DNA from: Verrucomicrobiota bacterium
GTDB lineage: Bacteria > Verrucomicrobiota > Verrucomicrobiia > Opitutales > Opitutaceae
Length of the DNA: 29,056 nt
Assembly (NCBI GenBank): GCA_023443455.1
Contig: JAEZUE010000040.1
Location: forward strand, 1-29,056
Direction: 5' to 3'
How positions within the stretch are numbered: position 1 is the stretch's first letter; every line of letters starts with the position of its first letter. The translations under genes and the position numbers were made by a program. Positions 16,188-25,436 of this stretch are shown piece after piece. The notes under the pieces were generated by a model, which made no database searches, was not told the origin of the DNA, and worked only from the letters and a program-made list of their open reading frames with translations.

Positions 16188-19100
16188 ATGAGAACCCACA
16201 AGCCCAATCGCGCACAGCGATCGACAGCAAATTCGCGCCGCCTCCAGGCCCTCGTCGCTTCGCTGCTGCTCTCGCTCTCGGTATCCGCGCAGGTGATCAC
16301 CACCTCCGATCTCACCGGCAAGGTCGTCGCGGGAGCCTCCCTCCCGATCGAAGGCGCCACCCTCACGATCGTGCATGAACCCACCGGCGCCACCATCACC
16401 GCCACCAGCCGCTCCGATGGCAGCTTCGCGGTTCGTGGTCTCCGCCCCGGCGGCCCCTACACGGTTTCCGTTGCCGCGTCCGGGCACCAGAAGACCGAGT
16501 TGCGCGAGGTCTACCTCGACCTCGAACGCGGTGCGAATCTCAACCTCAACCTGCCCGCCGACGAGGTCATCGACCTCGACGCGTTCGTCGTCACCGAGTC
16601 GGCCGTCGGCCGGCTCTTCGATCCCACCCAGACCGGCTCCGGATCGTATCTGACCAGCAAAGAGATCAACGATCTGCCTTCCGGCGACCGCTCGATCAAC
16701 GCCCTCGCCCGCCTCGACCCGCGCGTCCTCTACAACCGCGACCCGCAGGACCGCGCGATTTCCGTGAGTGGCATCAACAACCGCTACAATCGCATCCAGG
16801 TCGACGGCGTCAGCGCCTCCGACCCCTTCGGCCTCAACGGCAACAACACCGCCGCCGAGCGCAACGTGATCCCGATCGACTCGGTCGAAGCCCTCGTCGT
16901 CAACACCGCCCCCTACAACACCCGCAACGGCGGCTTCGTCGGCGCCCAGGTCAACGCCGTCACCAAGAGCGGCACCAACGAGTTCAAGGGCTCGGCGTAC
17001 TTCACCTACCGCGCCCGCACCCTGGATCTCTTCGGCCAGGACATCGACCTTGTCGGCATCAAGCAGGACGATACCGACTACCCGCTCTCGCAGTTCAAGG
17101 AGCGCACCTACGGCCTCACCCTCGGCGGCCCGATCCTCCCGAAAAAGCTCTTCTTCTACGTCGCCTACGAGAAGGTCGACGAGGACCGCATCCCGCCCTC
17201 GCCCACCGCCCTGCCCGCGACCGAGACCATCAAGCAGATCCACGACCAGGCCGTCGCCCTCGGTTTCGAACCCGGCAGCTCGACCCCGCCCGACTCGAAC
17301 AAGCTCAAGGATGAGAACCTGCTGGCCAAGATCGACTGGCAGATCAACTCCGACCACCGCGCGACCTTCCGCTACAACACGGTCGAGTCCAGCCGGCCCA
17401 CCTTCCCGGGCTTCGGCTCCGGCTCCGGTCAGAACAACTTCTCGTTCGACTCCGCCTGGTACCAGCAGGAGGTCAAGAACACCTCCTACATCGGCCAGTT
17501 GATCAGCCGCTGGTCCGACTCCTTCGACACCGAGCTCTCCGTGTCGCGCAGCGAGTACCGCTCGGAGCCGATCAACAGCACCACCCAGCCCTACGTGCAG
17601 GTGCGCAACGTGCCCGTGCCCGGCACCTCCTACACCTCGTACGTCAGCTTCGGCACCGAATACAGCCGCCACTTCAACGAACTCGACACCACCAGCGACG
17701 CCGTCGAACTCTTCGCCGCCTACAAGCTGAACGACCGGCACACCCTCCAGTTCGGCGCCCAGTACGACAACGCCGACGTCTTCAACGCCTACGTCCAGTA
17801 CCGCTACGGCTACTACGTCTACGACTCGCTCGCCGACTTCATGAACGCCGCCACCGGGGGCACGAAGCTGCGGAGCGGCAACGCCTACCAGTACAACGCC
17901 TTCATCGACGGCGTCGATCCGGCCGCCAACTTCGAGGAGGCCAACCTCGGCTTCTTCATCAACGACCGCTGGCGCCTGCGCGACAACCTCACCCTCGACC
18001 TCGGCCTGCGCCTCGACACCGCCCTCCTGCCCGACGACGTGCCCTTCAACCAGCTCTTCCAGGACACCTTCGGCGAGCGCAACGACCACACCTACGACGG
18101 CGACAAGATCCTGCAGCCGCGCGTCGGCTTCAACTGGCAGCCCGAGACCGCCCGCCGCACCACCCTCCGCGGCGGCGTCGGCCTCTTCTACGGCCGCATG
18201 CCCCGTGTCTGGATGTCGAACAGCTATTCGAATACAGGCATGAACTACGCCTCGTACTTCTCCACCGTCACCCCGCCGATCTCCGCCGACCCGGGGAACC
18301 AGCCCACCGTGGGCACCGCCCCGGCCCAGACCGTCGCCTTCATGGACTCGGACTTCCAGCTCCCCTCCCGCTGGAAGAGCAACCTCGCCTTCGAGCACGA
18401 GCTGCCCTTCGGCGACCTCAAGCTCACCGCCGAGCTCGAGTATTCGTGGGTCGACTCCGATGTCTTCTACGAGAACGTCAACATCCAGCAGACCGGCACC
18501 GGCCCCGACGGCCGCCAGCTCTACTGGAACAAGTACGCGGCGTCCTCCTCCGGTACCCGCCTCGTGAGCACGGCCTTCACCAACCGCGCCATGAAGCTCA
18601 CCAACACCGACAAGGGCGACACCACCGTGGGCACGATCTCGATCGAGCGCCCCCGCAAGAGCGACGGCTGGTCCTGGAAAGCCTCCTACGTCCACACCGA
18701 CGCCAACGAGGTCCTCTACGGCACCTCCTCGGTCGCCGCCTCCAACTGGAACAACCGCTCGATCTTCAACCCCCACGACCAGGCCGTGCACACCGCCGAG
18801 CTGGAGATCCGCGACCGCTTCCTGTTCAACATCAGCAAGGACTTCGAGCTGTTCGGCAAGAACCGCACCACCGTCTCGCTCTTCTGGGACTGCCGCAGCG
18901 GCCTGCCCTTCAGCCTCACCTACACCGGTGATGCCAACGGCGACAGCGTGTCGGGCAACGACCTGATCTACGTGCCGGTGCAGGGCGACACCTCCAACGT
19001 GCGTTTCGCCACCGCCGCCGACGAGGCGAACTTCTTCAAGATCGTCGAGCGCTTCGAGCTCGAGCAGGGCTCCGTGGTCAGCACCGCCGACCAGCGCTAC

Positions 19101-19424
19101 CCCTGGGTCAACCAGTTCGACCTGAGCATCAAGCAGGACGTCAAGCTCCCCGCCTGGCGCCACAAGCTCGTGTTCAGCCTCGACATCCTCAACGTCGGCA
19201 ACCTCCTCAACAGCCACTGGGGCGTGATCCACGGCAGCAACCAGTTCTACGTGAAACGCGAGAACGTCGCCACCGTCGCCTACGACGGCATCGCCAACCA
19301 GTACGTCTACAGCAAGGTCAGCACCAACCTCGCCGAGAACGGGTTCAACCCGGCCGTCGGCGCGCGCGGCGAGCCCTCCGCCTCCCGCTGGTCGGTGCTG
19401 TTCAGCGCCCGCTACGAGTTCTGA
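16188..19424 (+). CDS. TonB-dependent receptor with N-terminal carboxypeptidase-regulatory-like domain (Oar-like)
   Basis: A 1078-residue outer-membrane receptor expected to import a large ligand with energy from TonB. The signal peptide is about 1-35 (LVASLLLSLSVSAQ). A carboxypeptidase-regulatory-like beta-sandwich follows (about 40-125: LTGKVVAGASLPIEGATLTIV, SDGSFAVRGLRPGGPYTV). Then comes a TonB-box-like segment DAFVVTE and the plug domain (about 140-265: SISVSGINNRYNRIQVDGV-type sequence, GGFVGAQVNAVTKSGTNEF). The rest is a 22-strand-type barrel rich in alternating aromatic residues, ending SARYEF with the C-terminal Phe needed for outer-membrane insertion. No SusD homolog is adjacent, so it resembles the Oar/TBDR style of Verrucomicrobiota and Proteobacteria rather than a SusCD pair. 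Placement after an exported beta-galactosidase suggests an oligosaccharide ligand; this is inference. A strong terminator follows. Confidence 0.94.
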   Translation: MRTHKPNRAQRSTANSRRLQALVASLLLSLSVSAQVITTSDLTGKVVAGASLPIEGATLTIVHEPTGATITATSRSDGSFAVRGLRPGGPYTVSVAASGHQKTELREVYLDLERGANLNLNLPADEVIDLDAFVVTESAVGRLFDPTQTGSGSYLTSKEINDLPSGDRSINALARLDPRVLYNRDPQDRAISVSGINNRYNRIQVDGVSASDPFGLNGNNTAAERNVIPIDSVEALVVNTAPYNTRNGGFVGAQVNAVTKSGTNEFKGSAYFTYRARTLDLFGQDIDLVGIKQDDTDYPLSQFKERTYGLTLGGPILPKKLFFYVAYEKVDEDRIPPSPTALPATETIKQIHDQAVALGFEPGSSTPPDSNKLKDENLLAKIDWQINSDHRATFRYNTVESSRPTFPGFGSGSGQNNFSFDSAWYQQEVKNTSYIGQLISRWSDSFDTELSVSRSEYRSEPINSTTQPYVQVRNVPVPGTSYTSYVSFGTEYSRHFNELDTTSDAVELFAAYKLNDRHTLQFGAQYDNADVFNAYVQYRYGYYVYDSLADFMNAATGGTKLRSGNAYQYNAFIDGVDPAANFEEANLGFFINDRWRLRDNLTLDLGLRLDTALLPDDVPFNQLFQDTFGERNDHTYDGDKILQPRVGFNWQPETARRTTLRGGVGLFYGRMPRVWMSNSYSNTGMNYASYFSTVTPPISADPGNQPTVGTAPAQTVAFMDSDFQLPSRWKSNLAFEHELPFGDLKLTAELEYSWVDSDVFYENVNIQQTGTGPDGRQLYWNKYAASSSGTRLVSTAFTNRAMKLTNTDKGDTTVGTISIERPRKSDGWSWKASYVHTDANEVLYGTSSVAASNWNNRSIFNPHDQAVHTAELEIRDRFLFNISKDFELFGKNRTTVSLFWDCRSGLPFSLTYTGDANGDSVSGNDLIYVPVQGDTSNVRFATAADEANFFKIVERFELEQGSVVSTADQRYPWVNQFDLSIKQDVKLPAWRHKLVFSLDILNVGNLLNSHWGVIHGSNQFYVKRENVATVAYDGIANQYVYSKVSTNLAENGFNPAVGARGEPSASRWSVLFSARYEF

Positions 19425-19459
19425 TCCGGCCTCCGACCAAACGATCCGATCGCCTCACC

Positions 19460-19492
19460 GCACCGGCCCCGCAACGGGCCGGTGCTTTTTTT
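19460..19492 (+). terminator. Intrinsic terminator of the TonB receptor gene
   Basis: A perfect 10-bp stem GCACCGGCCC/GGGCCGGTGC closes a 6-base loop and is followed by seven T residues. It begins 36 bases after the stop codon. Confidence 0.93.
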
Positions 19493-19898
19493 GGGCCGGA
19501 AGCCGATACGGCTCTGACGCAGCTCGACGAAATCGTTCAGGCCTGTGGGGCTCGACCTTGGCCGAGCCAATTGTAGGCACTGATCGCCACGCCTGCAGCA
19601 GGGTCGCCGCTCGCCGGCGGACCGTAGAAACACGAAGCCACCTCTGGTGCTCGAGCCAAAGCGGTCCGGACGCGAGGTCCAACCCTACACGCCGTTTCGT
19701 AGCGAAAGCCGCCAAAGCTTTCGGCATCGGAATTGGAGAGAACCGCGGGGTCGCTTGATACCCCACCGCGCGCGTCAATGCCTCTCGCCAACACCTTCGA
19801 TTCGCCCGTGGGCGCCGAAACTCTGGGCGAGTTTCGCTACGGCACGGAACCTCGTCACTTCTGGCTGCCGCCTAACGGCTCGGCGATCACCGCCCGCC
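19493..19898. other. Convergent intergenic region without a gene
   Basis: About 400 bp between the receptor terminator and the 3' end of the minus-strand nucleotidase gene. It includes a diverged GTAG-type hairpin on the minus strand (19663-19688, GTAG then GGTTGGACC/GTCCGGACC-like arms). Short open frames here have no recognisable features, and I see no gene. Confidence 0.55.
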
Positions 19899-21563
19899 CT
19901 ACTCCCCGCCCAGCGGCGTGAAGCGCCAGTTGCCGGTCGGCGCCGCGGGCACCTCGCCGTGCTTCTCGATCCACTCGATGATCAGCTCGCGGATCTCGCG
20001 GTTGTCCCCCGCGGCGGCCTTGGCCTCGCGGAACATCTTGTAGCCCCCGCCGCCGTTCTTGCGGTAGCTGTTGAGCGCGACCCGATACGTGGCCTCGAGT
20101 TCGAACGGCTTGCCGTCGCGCATCATGTTCCGGATACGGTCGCCGACCGGCCGCCGCAGGTCGATCTCGTACTCCACCCCTTCGGCTGTGTCGAAGTTGT
20201 AGCCGGGCGCGCGCGGGTCGGCGTGTTCCGCCACGGTCTTGCCGGGCTCGTACGGCAGGTAGTACTTCGCCGAATGCTCGAGCGCCGCCTTCACCTGCCG
20301 GCCCGTGACCTCGATCACGGCGAGCGTGTTCTCGTAGGTGTAGAGGCTGTAGACGTCGCGCACGGTCACCTCGCCCTGGTCGATGCGCGCACGGGGATTG
20401 AAACTCGCGGCGAAGGAGATGTCGGCGTTTCCCGCCTCGAGCTGCACCCGGTGCACCAGATCGAGGATTGCCGTGTCCTGCTCGCGCGCGACCGCACCGG
20501 TGAGCGTCTCCGCGCAGGTGCCGATGCGTTGGGCGAGCCAGGCCTGCGTCGCGTCATGGTCGGGCTTCACCAGCTCGAGGATCGCGGGGTCGGGCGTGGT
20601 CTGCTCGGTCGGCGCGAGGGTGGTGGATCCGCGCGCGATCACCTGCCAGGGGCGGCCGGCGGCCTCGCGTTCGACGAAGATCTCGGCCTTGGCCAACCGG
20701 TTGCCCCAGCGGCCGGCCTGGGTGAGCAGCGTGCCGCCGATCACCAAGGCCGGGTTCTCGCGATGGGTGTGCCCCATGAAGAGCACGTCGATGCCGGGCA
20801 CCGTCTTCGCAATCTCGATGCAGGTGCTCTCGAACGGGATCAGGCCCGGGCCGGCGGGCGGCGGTTCCGCCAGATTCTCCTCGAGGCCCATGTGGGCGGC
20901 GAGCACCACGACATCGGCCCGCTCCTTCTCGCGCAGGAGCGGCACGTACTTCGCCGCCGTCTCGATCGGGTTGAGATAGACGAGGTCGGCGATGCGCTCC
21001 GGGGCCTCCCAGAACGGGATGCCCGGCGTGGAGATGCCGAGGATGGCGACCCGCACGCCCTTCACCTCCCTGACGATGTAGGGCGTGAAAAAGGGTTGGC
21101 CGTCGGACTTGCGCACCGTGTTGGCGCAGAGCCACGGGAACGCCGCCTCGCCCCGCGCCTTGGCCATCACCTCGCGGCCGAAGTTGTATTCGTGATTCCC
21201 CACCGTCATGGCGGCGTAGCCCATCGCGTTCATCACCCGCATCATCGGATCGCCCCGCTCCGGGGCGAAACGCACACGGTGGTAGCCCAACGGCGTGCCT
21301 TGGATCGTGTCGCCGCAGTCGATCAACAGCAGGTCCGGGTCCGCCGTCCGCTCCCGCAGCACCAAAGTCTGGAGCAGGGCCAAACCATCACGCGAGGGCT
21401 GGTCGCGGAAATAATCGACCGGATACACATGGGCGTGGAGGTCGGTGGTCGAGAGCACGGTGATCCGGGCCCGCTCGACCGCGAGCAGGTTCGAGCAAAA
21501 CGCGGCGAGGGCGGCGGCGGCCAAGCCACCGCGAACGAAGAGGGGAATGGAGCGAAGTCGCAT
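19899..21563 (-). CDS. Periplasmic 5'-nucleotidase / 2',3'-cyclic phosphodiesterase family protein
   Basis: A 554-residue exported metallophosphoesterase of the UshA/CpdB type, which dephosphorylates nucleotides or 2',3'-cyclic nucleotides in the periplasm so that nucleosides and phosphate can be taken up. Signal peptide about 1-28. The dinuclear metal site is complete: Asp41 and His43 (TTDLHAH), Asp85 (CGDTIQGT), Asn123-His124-Glu125 (GNHEYNF), His224 (AAHMGLEEN) and GHTH (264-267). The C-terminal 5'-nucleotidase domain contains the substrate-stacking region YTYENTLAVIEVTGRQVK and a Gly-rich NGGGGYKMF. Overall the sequence is nearer CpdB-type enzymes than classical UshA, but substrate preference cannot be settled by eye. 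The ATG at 21563 begins a good signal peptide. It is separated from the MCE operon upstream by 184 bp containing a hairpin repeat, so it is probably a separate unit. Confidence 0.92.
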   Translation of the reverse strand: MRLRSIPLFVRGGLAAAALAAFCSNLLAVERARITVLSTTDLHAHVYPVDYFRDQPSRDGLALLQTLVLRERTADPDLLLIDCGDTIQGTPLGYHRVRFAPERGDPMMRVMNAMGYAAMTVGNHEYNFGREVMAKARGEAAFPWLCANTVRKSDGQPFFTPYIVREVKGVRVAILGISTPGIPFWEAPERIADLVYLNPIETAAKYVPLLREKERADVVVLAAHMGLEENLAEPPPAGPGLIPFESTCIEIAKTVPGIDVLFMGHTHRENPALVIGGTLLTQAGRWGNRLAKAEIFVEREAAGRPWQVIARGSTTLAPTEQTTPDPAILELVKPDHDATQAWLAQRIGTCAETLTGAVAREQDTAILDLVHRVQLEAGNADISFAASFNPRARIDQGEVTVRDVYSLYTYENTLAVIEVTGRQVKAALEHSAKYYLPYEPGKTVAEHADPRAPGYNFDTAEGVEYEIDLRRPVGDRIRNMMRDGKPFELEATYRVALNSYRKNGGGGYKMFREAKAAAGDNREIRELIIEWIEKHGEVPAAPTGNWRFTPLGGE

Positions 21564-21684
21564 GGAAGGCGGAGAGCGTAGCGCTGGGTGGCCGTTTGTG
21601 AACCGGAGAGATGCAACGATTCCGAGATGTCACAAAGCAAGCGGCGGGCCGGCGCCACACCCCATCCGGCACGCCCAGCCGTGG

Positions 21685-21704
21685 CGCAGGCGTCCCTGCC
21701 TGCG
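21685..21704. repeat. REP-like hairpin CGCAGGC/GCCTGCG
   Basis: A perfect 7-bp inverted repeat (21685-21691 with 21698-21704) around GTCCCT. It lies in the gap between the PqiC-like and nucleotidase genes and has no T run. It is unlike the other two repeat families. Confidence 0.6.
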
Positions 21705-21747
21705 AACCAGGACCCACTTCCGCACCCGGATTCGGGCACCCGCACCC

Positions 21748-22395
21748 TCACCGCGCCAACGCGCGACCGATCTCGCCACCGAGCGCCGCCACCGCTTCGC
21801 CGAGCTTGGCAGTGAGGTCGGCGTAGTCGCCCTCGGTCCATTCCTGCACCGGCGCGGTGAACACTCCCGTGGCGAGCGGAGCGAGATCCGGATTGTCCTT
21901 GGTTACGCGGATTTCCCACTGCGCCACGAAGCGCACCTGTCGACCCACCGCGCCCTCGGTGCCCTCGCAGGCCTGCACCCGTACCTTCACCTCGTAGAAC
22001 GGCTTCGCGGCGTAGGGAGCCGGATACACCACGACCGGCCCCGCCGCCACGCGATACTGGAGCGCCGACGCGAGCGTCTGCGCGATGCTCTGCTCGAGCG
22101 GCTCCGCCCAGCGGGCGTCGGTCGCGTAGCGCATCTCGGTGCCGCCGGACCGCAGCGCGATCGCCGCCGTGCGCAGGTAGGCCGGCAGCTCGATCCGCCG
22201 CAGACCGATCGGCGGCTTCGCCGCGATCGCCGCCGTGGCATCGGCCGCGACGGTTTCGGGCGCGGAGAGCAGGTAGTAGCGGGTGGCGTCGGGTTGCGCC
22301 TTGAACATCGAGCAGCCGGCCAGCACCAACATCGCGGCGACCGGCAGAAACCGGGCTGGGCGAACAAACGCAGAAATCGTGAGTAAGGTCTTCAT
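21748..22395 (-). CDS. PqiC/YmbA-like ABC transport auxiliary lipoprotein
   Basis: A 215-residue lipoprotein with a type II signal peptide ending in the lipobox LAGC (Cys28), followed by the ABC-type transport auxiliary fold. Recognisable pieces are YYLLSAPE, IGLRRIELPAYL, RYATDARWAEPLEQSI and QWEIRV. Members of this family (PqiC/YmbA) sit with MCE proteins and are thought to form part of the outer-membrane end of lipid transfer systems. It is the last gene of the MCE operon, 16 bp after the MlaD-like gene. After Cys28 comes Ser, so sorting to the outer membrane is expected if E. coli-style rules apply. Confidence 0.87.
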   Translation of the reverse strand: MKTLLTISAFVRPARFLPVAAMLVLAGCSMFKAQPDATRYYLLSAPETVAADATAAIAAKPPIGLRRIELPAYLRTAAIALRSGGTEMRYATDARWAEPLEQSIAQTLASALQYRVAAGPVVVYPAPYAAKPFYEVKVRVQACEGTEGAVGRQVRFVAQWEIRVTKDNPDLAPLATGVFTAPVQEWTEGDYADLTAKLGEAVAALGGEIGRALAR

Positions 22396-22411
22396 GGCGA
22401 CGTTGTCCTTG

Positions 22412-23428
22412 TTATTTGCGATCGCGTTTGCCGGGCGCGGGGCGTCCGGTGAGCAGGGCCTTCGGGTTGCGTTCGAGAAAATCGACGAGGCGTTGCATGG
22501 CCTCGGCGGCCTCGCCCACGCGTTGGAGCGTGCGCACGGCCTCGTCGCCGAGCCCGGTCTGGGGGCCGACGAAGCTGCGCACCGAGGTTGCGGCGGCGTT
22601 GAGTTCCGCCATCGCGCCGCGGGCCTCGGCGAGCGTCTTCTGCAGCTCCTCGCCGGCCGGCACGACCTGCTGGTCGAAATGGCCGATCATGGTCTGCAAC
22701 TCAGCGAGCGTGCGGCTCACGTCGGTGAACGCCGTGCCGATCTTCGGGTCGCTGGCGAGCGCACGCACCGCCGCGGCGGCCCCCTGCACCTCGTCGACGG
22801 CCGGCTGCAACTGGAGCGCATCGACCTTGCCGCGCACCGTCGCCATCAGGCCCTTCAGCTCGGTCGAGATCCCGGCGTAGTCGATCTGGCCGAGCTTGCC
22901 GAGCAGGTCGGAGATGCTCGCGGTGAACTCGGAGATCGCCGACGGCACCGCGGGCACCACGGGCCAGTCGGCCTGCGGCAGCTTGGCGGGCAGCGGGTAC
23001 TTCTGCTCCTCGTCGAATCCGAGCTCCACATACAGCATGCCCGTCGCCAGGCCGGCCACCGCGAGCTCGGCGCGCATGCCGTCCTTCACGAGCTGCTCGA
23101 TGCGCCCCTTCTCGGAGAAATCGATACGGCGGCCCTCGGGATCGACGAGCACGTTCTTGGTGACCTCGCACACGACCTCGACCGACGAGGCGTGTTGGGA
23201 GGAGTCGAAGCGCACGGTGATGTCGGCCACGCGGCCGACGCGCACCCCGCGCACCTTCACCGGCGCGCCCGGGTCGAGACCGTGCACGGATTCGTCGAAA
23301 TACACGGCGAAGCGCTGCGGCTTGGTGAACAGCGAGGAGCCGCCGAACGCCAGCAACGCGACCAGCAGCAGCGCGCCGCCGCCGATCACGAACGCTCCGA
23401 TGAGCGTGGGACTGAGTTTGGTTTTCAC
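22412..23428 (-). CDS. MlaD-like MCE-domain protein
   Basis: A 338-residue substrate-binding component of an MCE lipid transporter. One N-terminal membrane helix (about 9-29, LIGAFVIGGGALLLVALLAFGG) anchors a periplasmic MCE domain (about 38-115: FAVYFDESVHGLDPGAPVKVRGVRVGRV). A long helical region follows, with repeated Thr/Leu/Ala/Gly heptad-like segments, typical of the longer MCE proteins that form a hexameric channel. The start is a GTG at 23428 whose last bases overlap the TGA of the ATPase gene (GTGA), implying translational coupling. The open frame extends far upstream through the ATPase and permease genes without a real product there. The C-terminal GKRDRK is basic. Confidence 0.9.
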   Translation of the reverse strand: MKTKLSPTLIGAFVIGGGALLLVALLAFGGSSLFTKPQRFAVYFDESVHGLDPGAPVKVRGVRVGRVADITVRFDSSQHASSVEVVCEVTKNVLVDPEGRRIDFSEKGRIEQLVKDGMRAELAVAGLATGMLYVELGFDEEQKYPLPAKLPQADWPVVPAVPSAISEFTASISDLLGKLGQIDYAGISTELKGLMATVRGKVDALQLQPAVDEVQGAAAAVRALASDPKIGTAFTDVSRTLAELQTMIGHFDQQVVPAGEELQKTLAEARGAMAELNAAATSVRSFVGPQTGLGDEAVRTLQRVGEAAEAMQRLVDFLERNPKALLTGRPAPGKRDRK

Positions 23429-24213
23429 GATTGGTTCGAGACGGAGACCACATCCTCCGGGGCCAGAAACTCGCGCACCCGCGGATCGGTGGATTCGGCG
23501 AGCAACCGGCGCGGCGGCCCGTCGGCGAGGATGCCCTTCACGTCGCGGTGCAGGAGGATGGCCCGGTCGGCGATGCCCAGGATGCTCGGCAGCTCGTGCG
23601 ACACGATGACCATGGTGGTGTGGAGGGTGTCGCGGATCTCGAGAATGAGCCGGTCGAGCGAGCGCGAGGTGATCGGGTCGAGGCCGGCCGCCGGCTCGTC
23701 GAAGAACAGGATCGGCGGATCGAGCGCGAGCGCGCGGGCGATCGCGGCGCGTTTGCGCATGCCGCCGCTCACCTCCGAGGGATACTGGTCCTCGCAACCG
23801 CCGAGGCCGACCTGCGCCAGCTTCCAACGCACGATCTCCCGGCGCTCGGCGGCGCTGAGATCGGTGTATTCCTGCAGCGGCAACGCCACGTTTTCGGCCA
23901 AAGTCATCGAGCTCCACAGCGCGCCGTACTGGTACGACACGCCGAAGCGCTGCTGCATCTCGCGCCGCGACGCCGGGTCCGCCGCGACGAAATCGCGCCC
24001 GAAATACTCGATACGCCCGGCCGCCACCGGCAGCAGCCCGATCATGTGCTTGAGCAGGGTGCTCTTGCCGCAGCCGCTCCCGCCGATGACGAAGAACAGC
24101 TCCCCCTTCGCCACCGTGAACGACACGTGCTGCAGGATCAGTTTCTCGCCGTGCCGGCACTCCACGCCCTGGACGGCGATCGCGTTTTCCGGAGTCTGCT
24201 TCGGCGGCTCCAT
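23425..24213 (-). CDS. MlaF-like ABC transporter ATP-binding protein
   Basis: A 262-residue cytoplasmic ATPase that drives MCE-dependent phospholipid transport. Walker A is GGSGCGKST (44-52, Lys50), the Q-loop region is FGVSYQYGALWSSMT, and the signature is VSGGMRKRAAIARAL. Walker B with catalytic Glu is ILFFDEPAAGLDP, and the H-loop is VSHEL. The Met-Arg-Lys-Arg after SGG is characteristic of MlaF/Ttg2A-type ATPases. The ATG at 24213 lies 3 bases after the stop of the permease gene, and the stop overlaps the next start. No separate STAS (MlaB) gene is present; that domain is fused to the permease. Confidence 0.94.
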   Translation of the reverse strand: MEPPKQTPENAIAVQGVECRHGEKLILQHVSFTVAKGELFFVIGGSGCGKSTLLKHMIGLLPVAAGRIEYFGRDFVAADPASRREMQQRFGVSYQYGALWSSMTLAENVALPLQEYTDLSAAERREIVRWKLAQVGLGGCEDQYPSEVSGGMRKRAAIARALALDPPILFFDEPAAGLDPITSRSLDRLILEIRDTLHTTMVIVSHELPSILGIADRAILLHRDVKGILADGPPRRLLAESTDPRVREFLAPEDVVSVSNQS

Positions 24214-24216
24214 GGC

Positions 24217-25332
24217 TCAGATCCCGAGGATGTTGAACAGCACCGCGAACACGGCATCCGCAATGATGACGCACAGGATCGCGGTGACGACCGCGGAGGT
24301 GGCCGCCCGGCCCACGCCCGCCGCGCTGCGATCGGCCTGGATGCCGCGCAGGCAACCCGCGAAGCCGATCAGCCCGCCGAAGACGAAGCTCTTGATCAGC
24401 CCGGTGGCCAGATCCGAGAGATCCAGCACGCTCTTGGTCTCGATCCAGTAGGTGATCGGCGGCAGATCGAGCAGCCCCCACGCGATGACCATGCCGCCGA
24501 GGATGCCGAGGGCGTTGGCGTAGAGCGTGAGCAACGGCATCATCAGCTGCAGCGCCACCAACCGAGGCAACACGAGAAACTGCACGGGGTTGAAGCCGAG
24601 CGTCTCCAAAGCGTCGATCTCCTCGTTGGCCTTCATGTTGCCGAGCTCCGCCGCGAAGGCCGCACCGGTGCGCCCCGCCAGCACCACCGCCGCCATCATC
24701 GGCCCCATCTCTCGCACCACGCCGATGCCGATCAGGTCGGCCACGTAGATGTCGGCCCCGAACTGCCGCAACAACACCGCCGACGAGTACGCGATGATCA
24801 CCCCGACCAGAAAACTGATCAGCCCGACGATCGGCAGGCCGTGCGCCCCGCAAAGCTGCATCTGGCTCAGGCAGTCGGCCCAGCGGAAATGGCCCGGATG
24901 GCGGAGCACCTGGGCCGCCGCGATCGTGCAGTCGCCCATGAAGCGCGCGTAGTCGAGCGTGTCGTGGTAGAACTTCCGTGACGCCCGACCGACGTCGGCC
25001 AACCACTCCCACCGTCCGTCGGGGCCCGCGGCGCCGGCCGGGGCCAGTTGCACCAGTCCCGCGGGGATGCCGCCGGGCAGCCCCTTCGCCGCCAGCGCCC
25101 AACCGCGTTTCTCGCACCGCCGCCGCACCTCGCCGAGAAAGAGCACCAAGGCGGAATCCCAGAACTCGAGATCGGCGACCACCACCTCGACCCGTTGCCA
25201 ACGCGCCTCCTTGGGCGGGCTCCAGGTCGGTCGTGCGGCGTCCTTGGCCCAACGCCCGCCCAGCGTCAGCCGACACAGCTCCCCCGCTTCATCGACCTGC
25301 AGCGTGGCGGCGTTGGCGGACCGGGTTTGCAT
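24217..25332 (-). CDS. MlaE-like permease with fused N-terminal STAS (MlaB-like) domain
   Basis: A 371-residue inner-membrane permease of the MlaE family. The first ~100 residues form a STAS-like domain (LQVDEAGELCRLTLGGRW, VVVADLEFWDSALVLFLGEV), corresponding to the separate MlaB protein of E. coli. The rest is the MlaE fold with five to six membrane segments and the conserved cytoplasmic stretch VREMGPMMAAVVLAGRTGAAFAAELGNM, then EEIDALETLGFNPVQFLVLPR. ATG 25332 is preferred because a plausible AGGGTGG ribosome binding site lies about ten bases upstream; a GTG at 25353 would add seven residues. First gene of the four-gene lipid-transport operon. The direction of lipid transport cannot be read from sequence. 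Confidence 0.92.
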   Translation of the reverse strand: MQTRSANAATLQVDEAGELCRLTLGGRWAKDAARPTWSPPKEARWQRVEVVVADLEFWDSALVLFLGEVRRRCEKRGWALAAKGLPGGIPAGLVQLAPAGAAGPDGRWEWLADVGRASRKFYHDTLDYARFMGDCTIAAAQVLRHPGHFRWADCLSQMQLCGAHGLPIVGLISFLVGVIIAYSSAVLLRQFGADIYVADLIGIGVVREMGPMMAAVVLAGRTGAAFAAELGNMKANEEIDALETLGFNPVQFLVLPRLVALQLMMPLLTLYANALGILGGMVIAWGLLDLPPITYWIETKSVLDLSDLATGLIKSFVFGGLIGFAGCLRGIQADRSAAGVGRAATSAVVTAILCVIIADAVFAVLFNILGI

Positions 25333-25348
25333 GCGCTCGGGCCACCCT

Positions 25349-25369
25349 GCCACGTAACCGCTTCGTGGC
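25349..25369. promoter_or_regulatory. Inverted repeat in the MCE operon / HAD divergent promoter region
   Basis: GCCACG (25349-25354) and CGTGGC (25364-25369) form a 6-bp inverted repeat in the short divergent region. It could bind a regulator, but the arms are short and chance occurrence is possible. Confidence 0.25.
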
Positions 25370-25436
25370 GATGAAAAATCGGCATCCTTCCGGGGTTGCG
25401 CCGGCCCCGCCGATCCCCGGAATGACGGCTCCCGCC

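Noticed and set aside
16110..19232. 1040-residue minus-strand frame opposite the TonB receptor gene
   Set aside because: Low-complexity Gly/Val/Asp shadow with no motif; the plus-strand receptor has signal peptide, plug and C-terminal Phe.
22412..25276. A single 954-residue minus-strand frame across the whole MCE operon
   Set aside because: Only its last 338 codons (MlaD) make sense; the rest overlaps the ATPase and permease in another frame and is Arg/Gly-rich without motifs.
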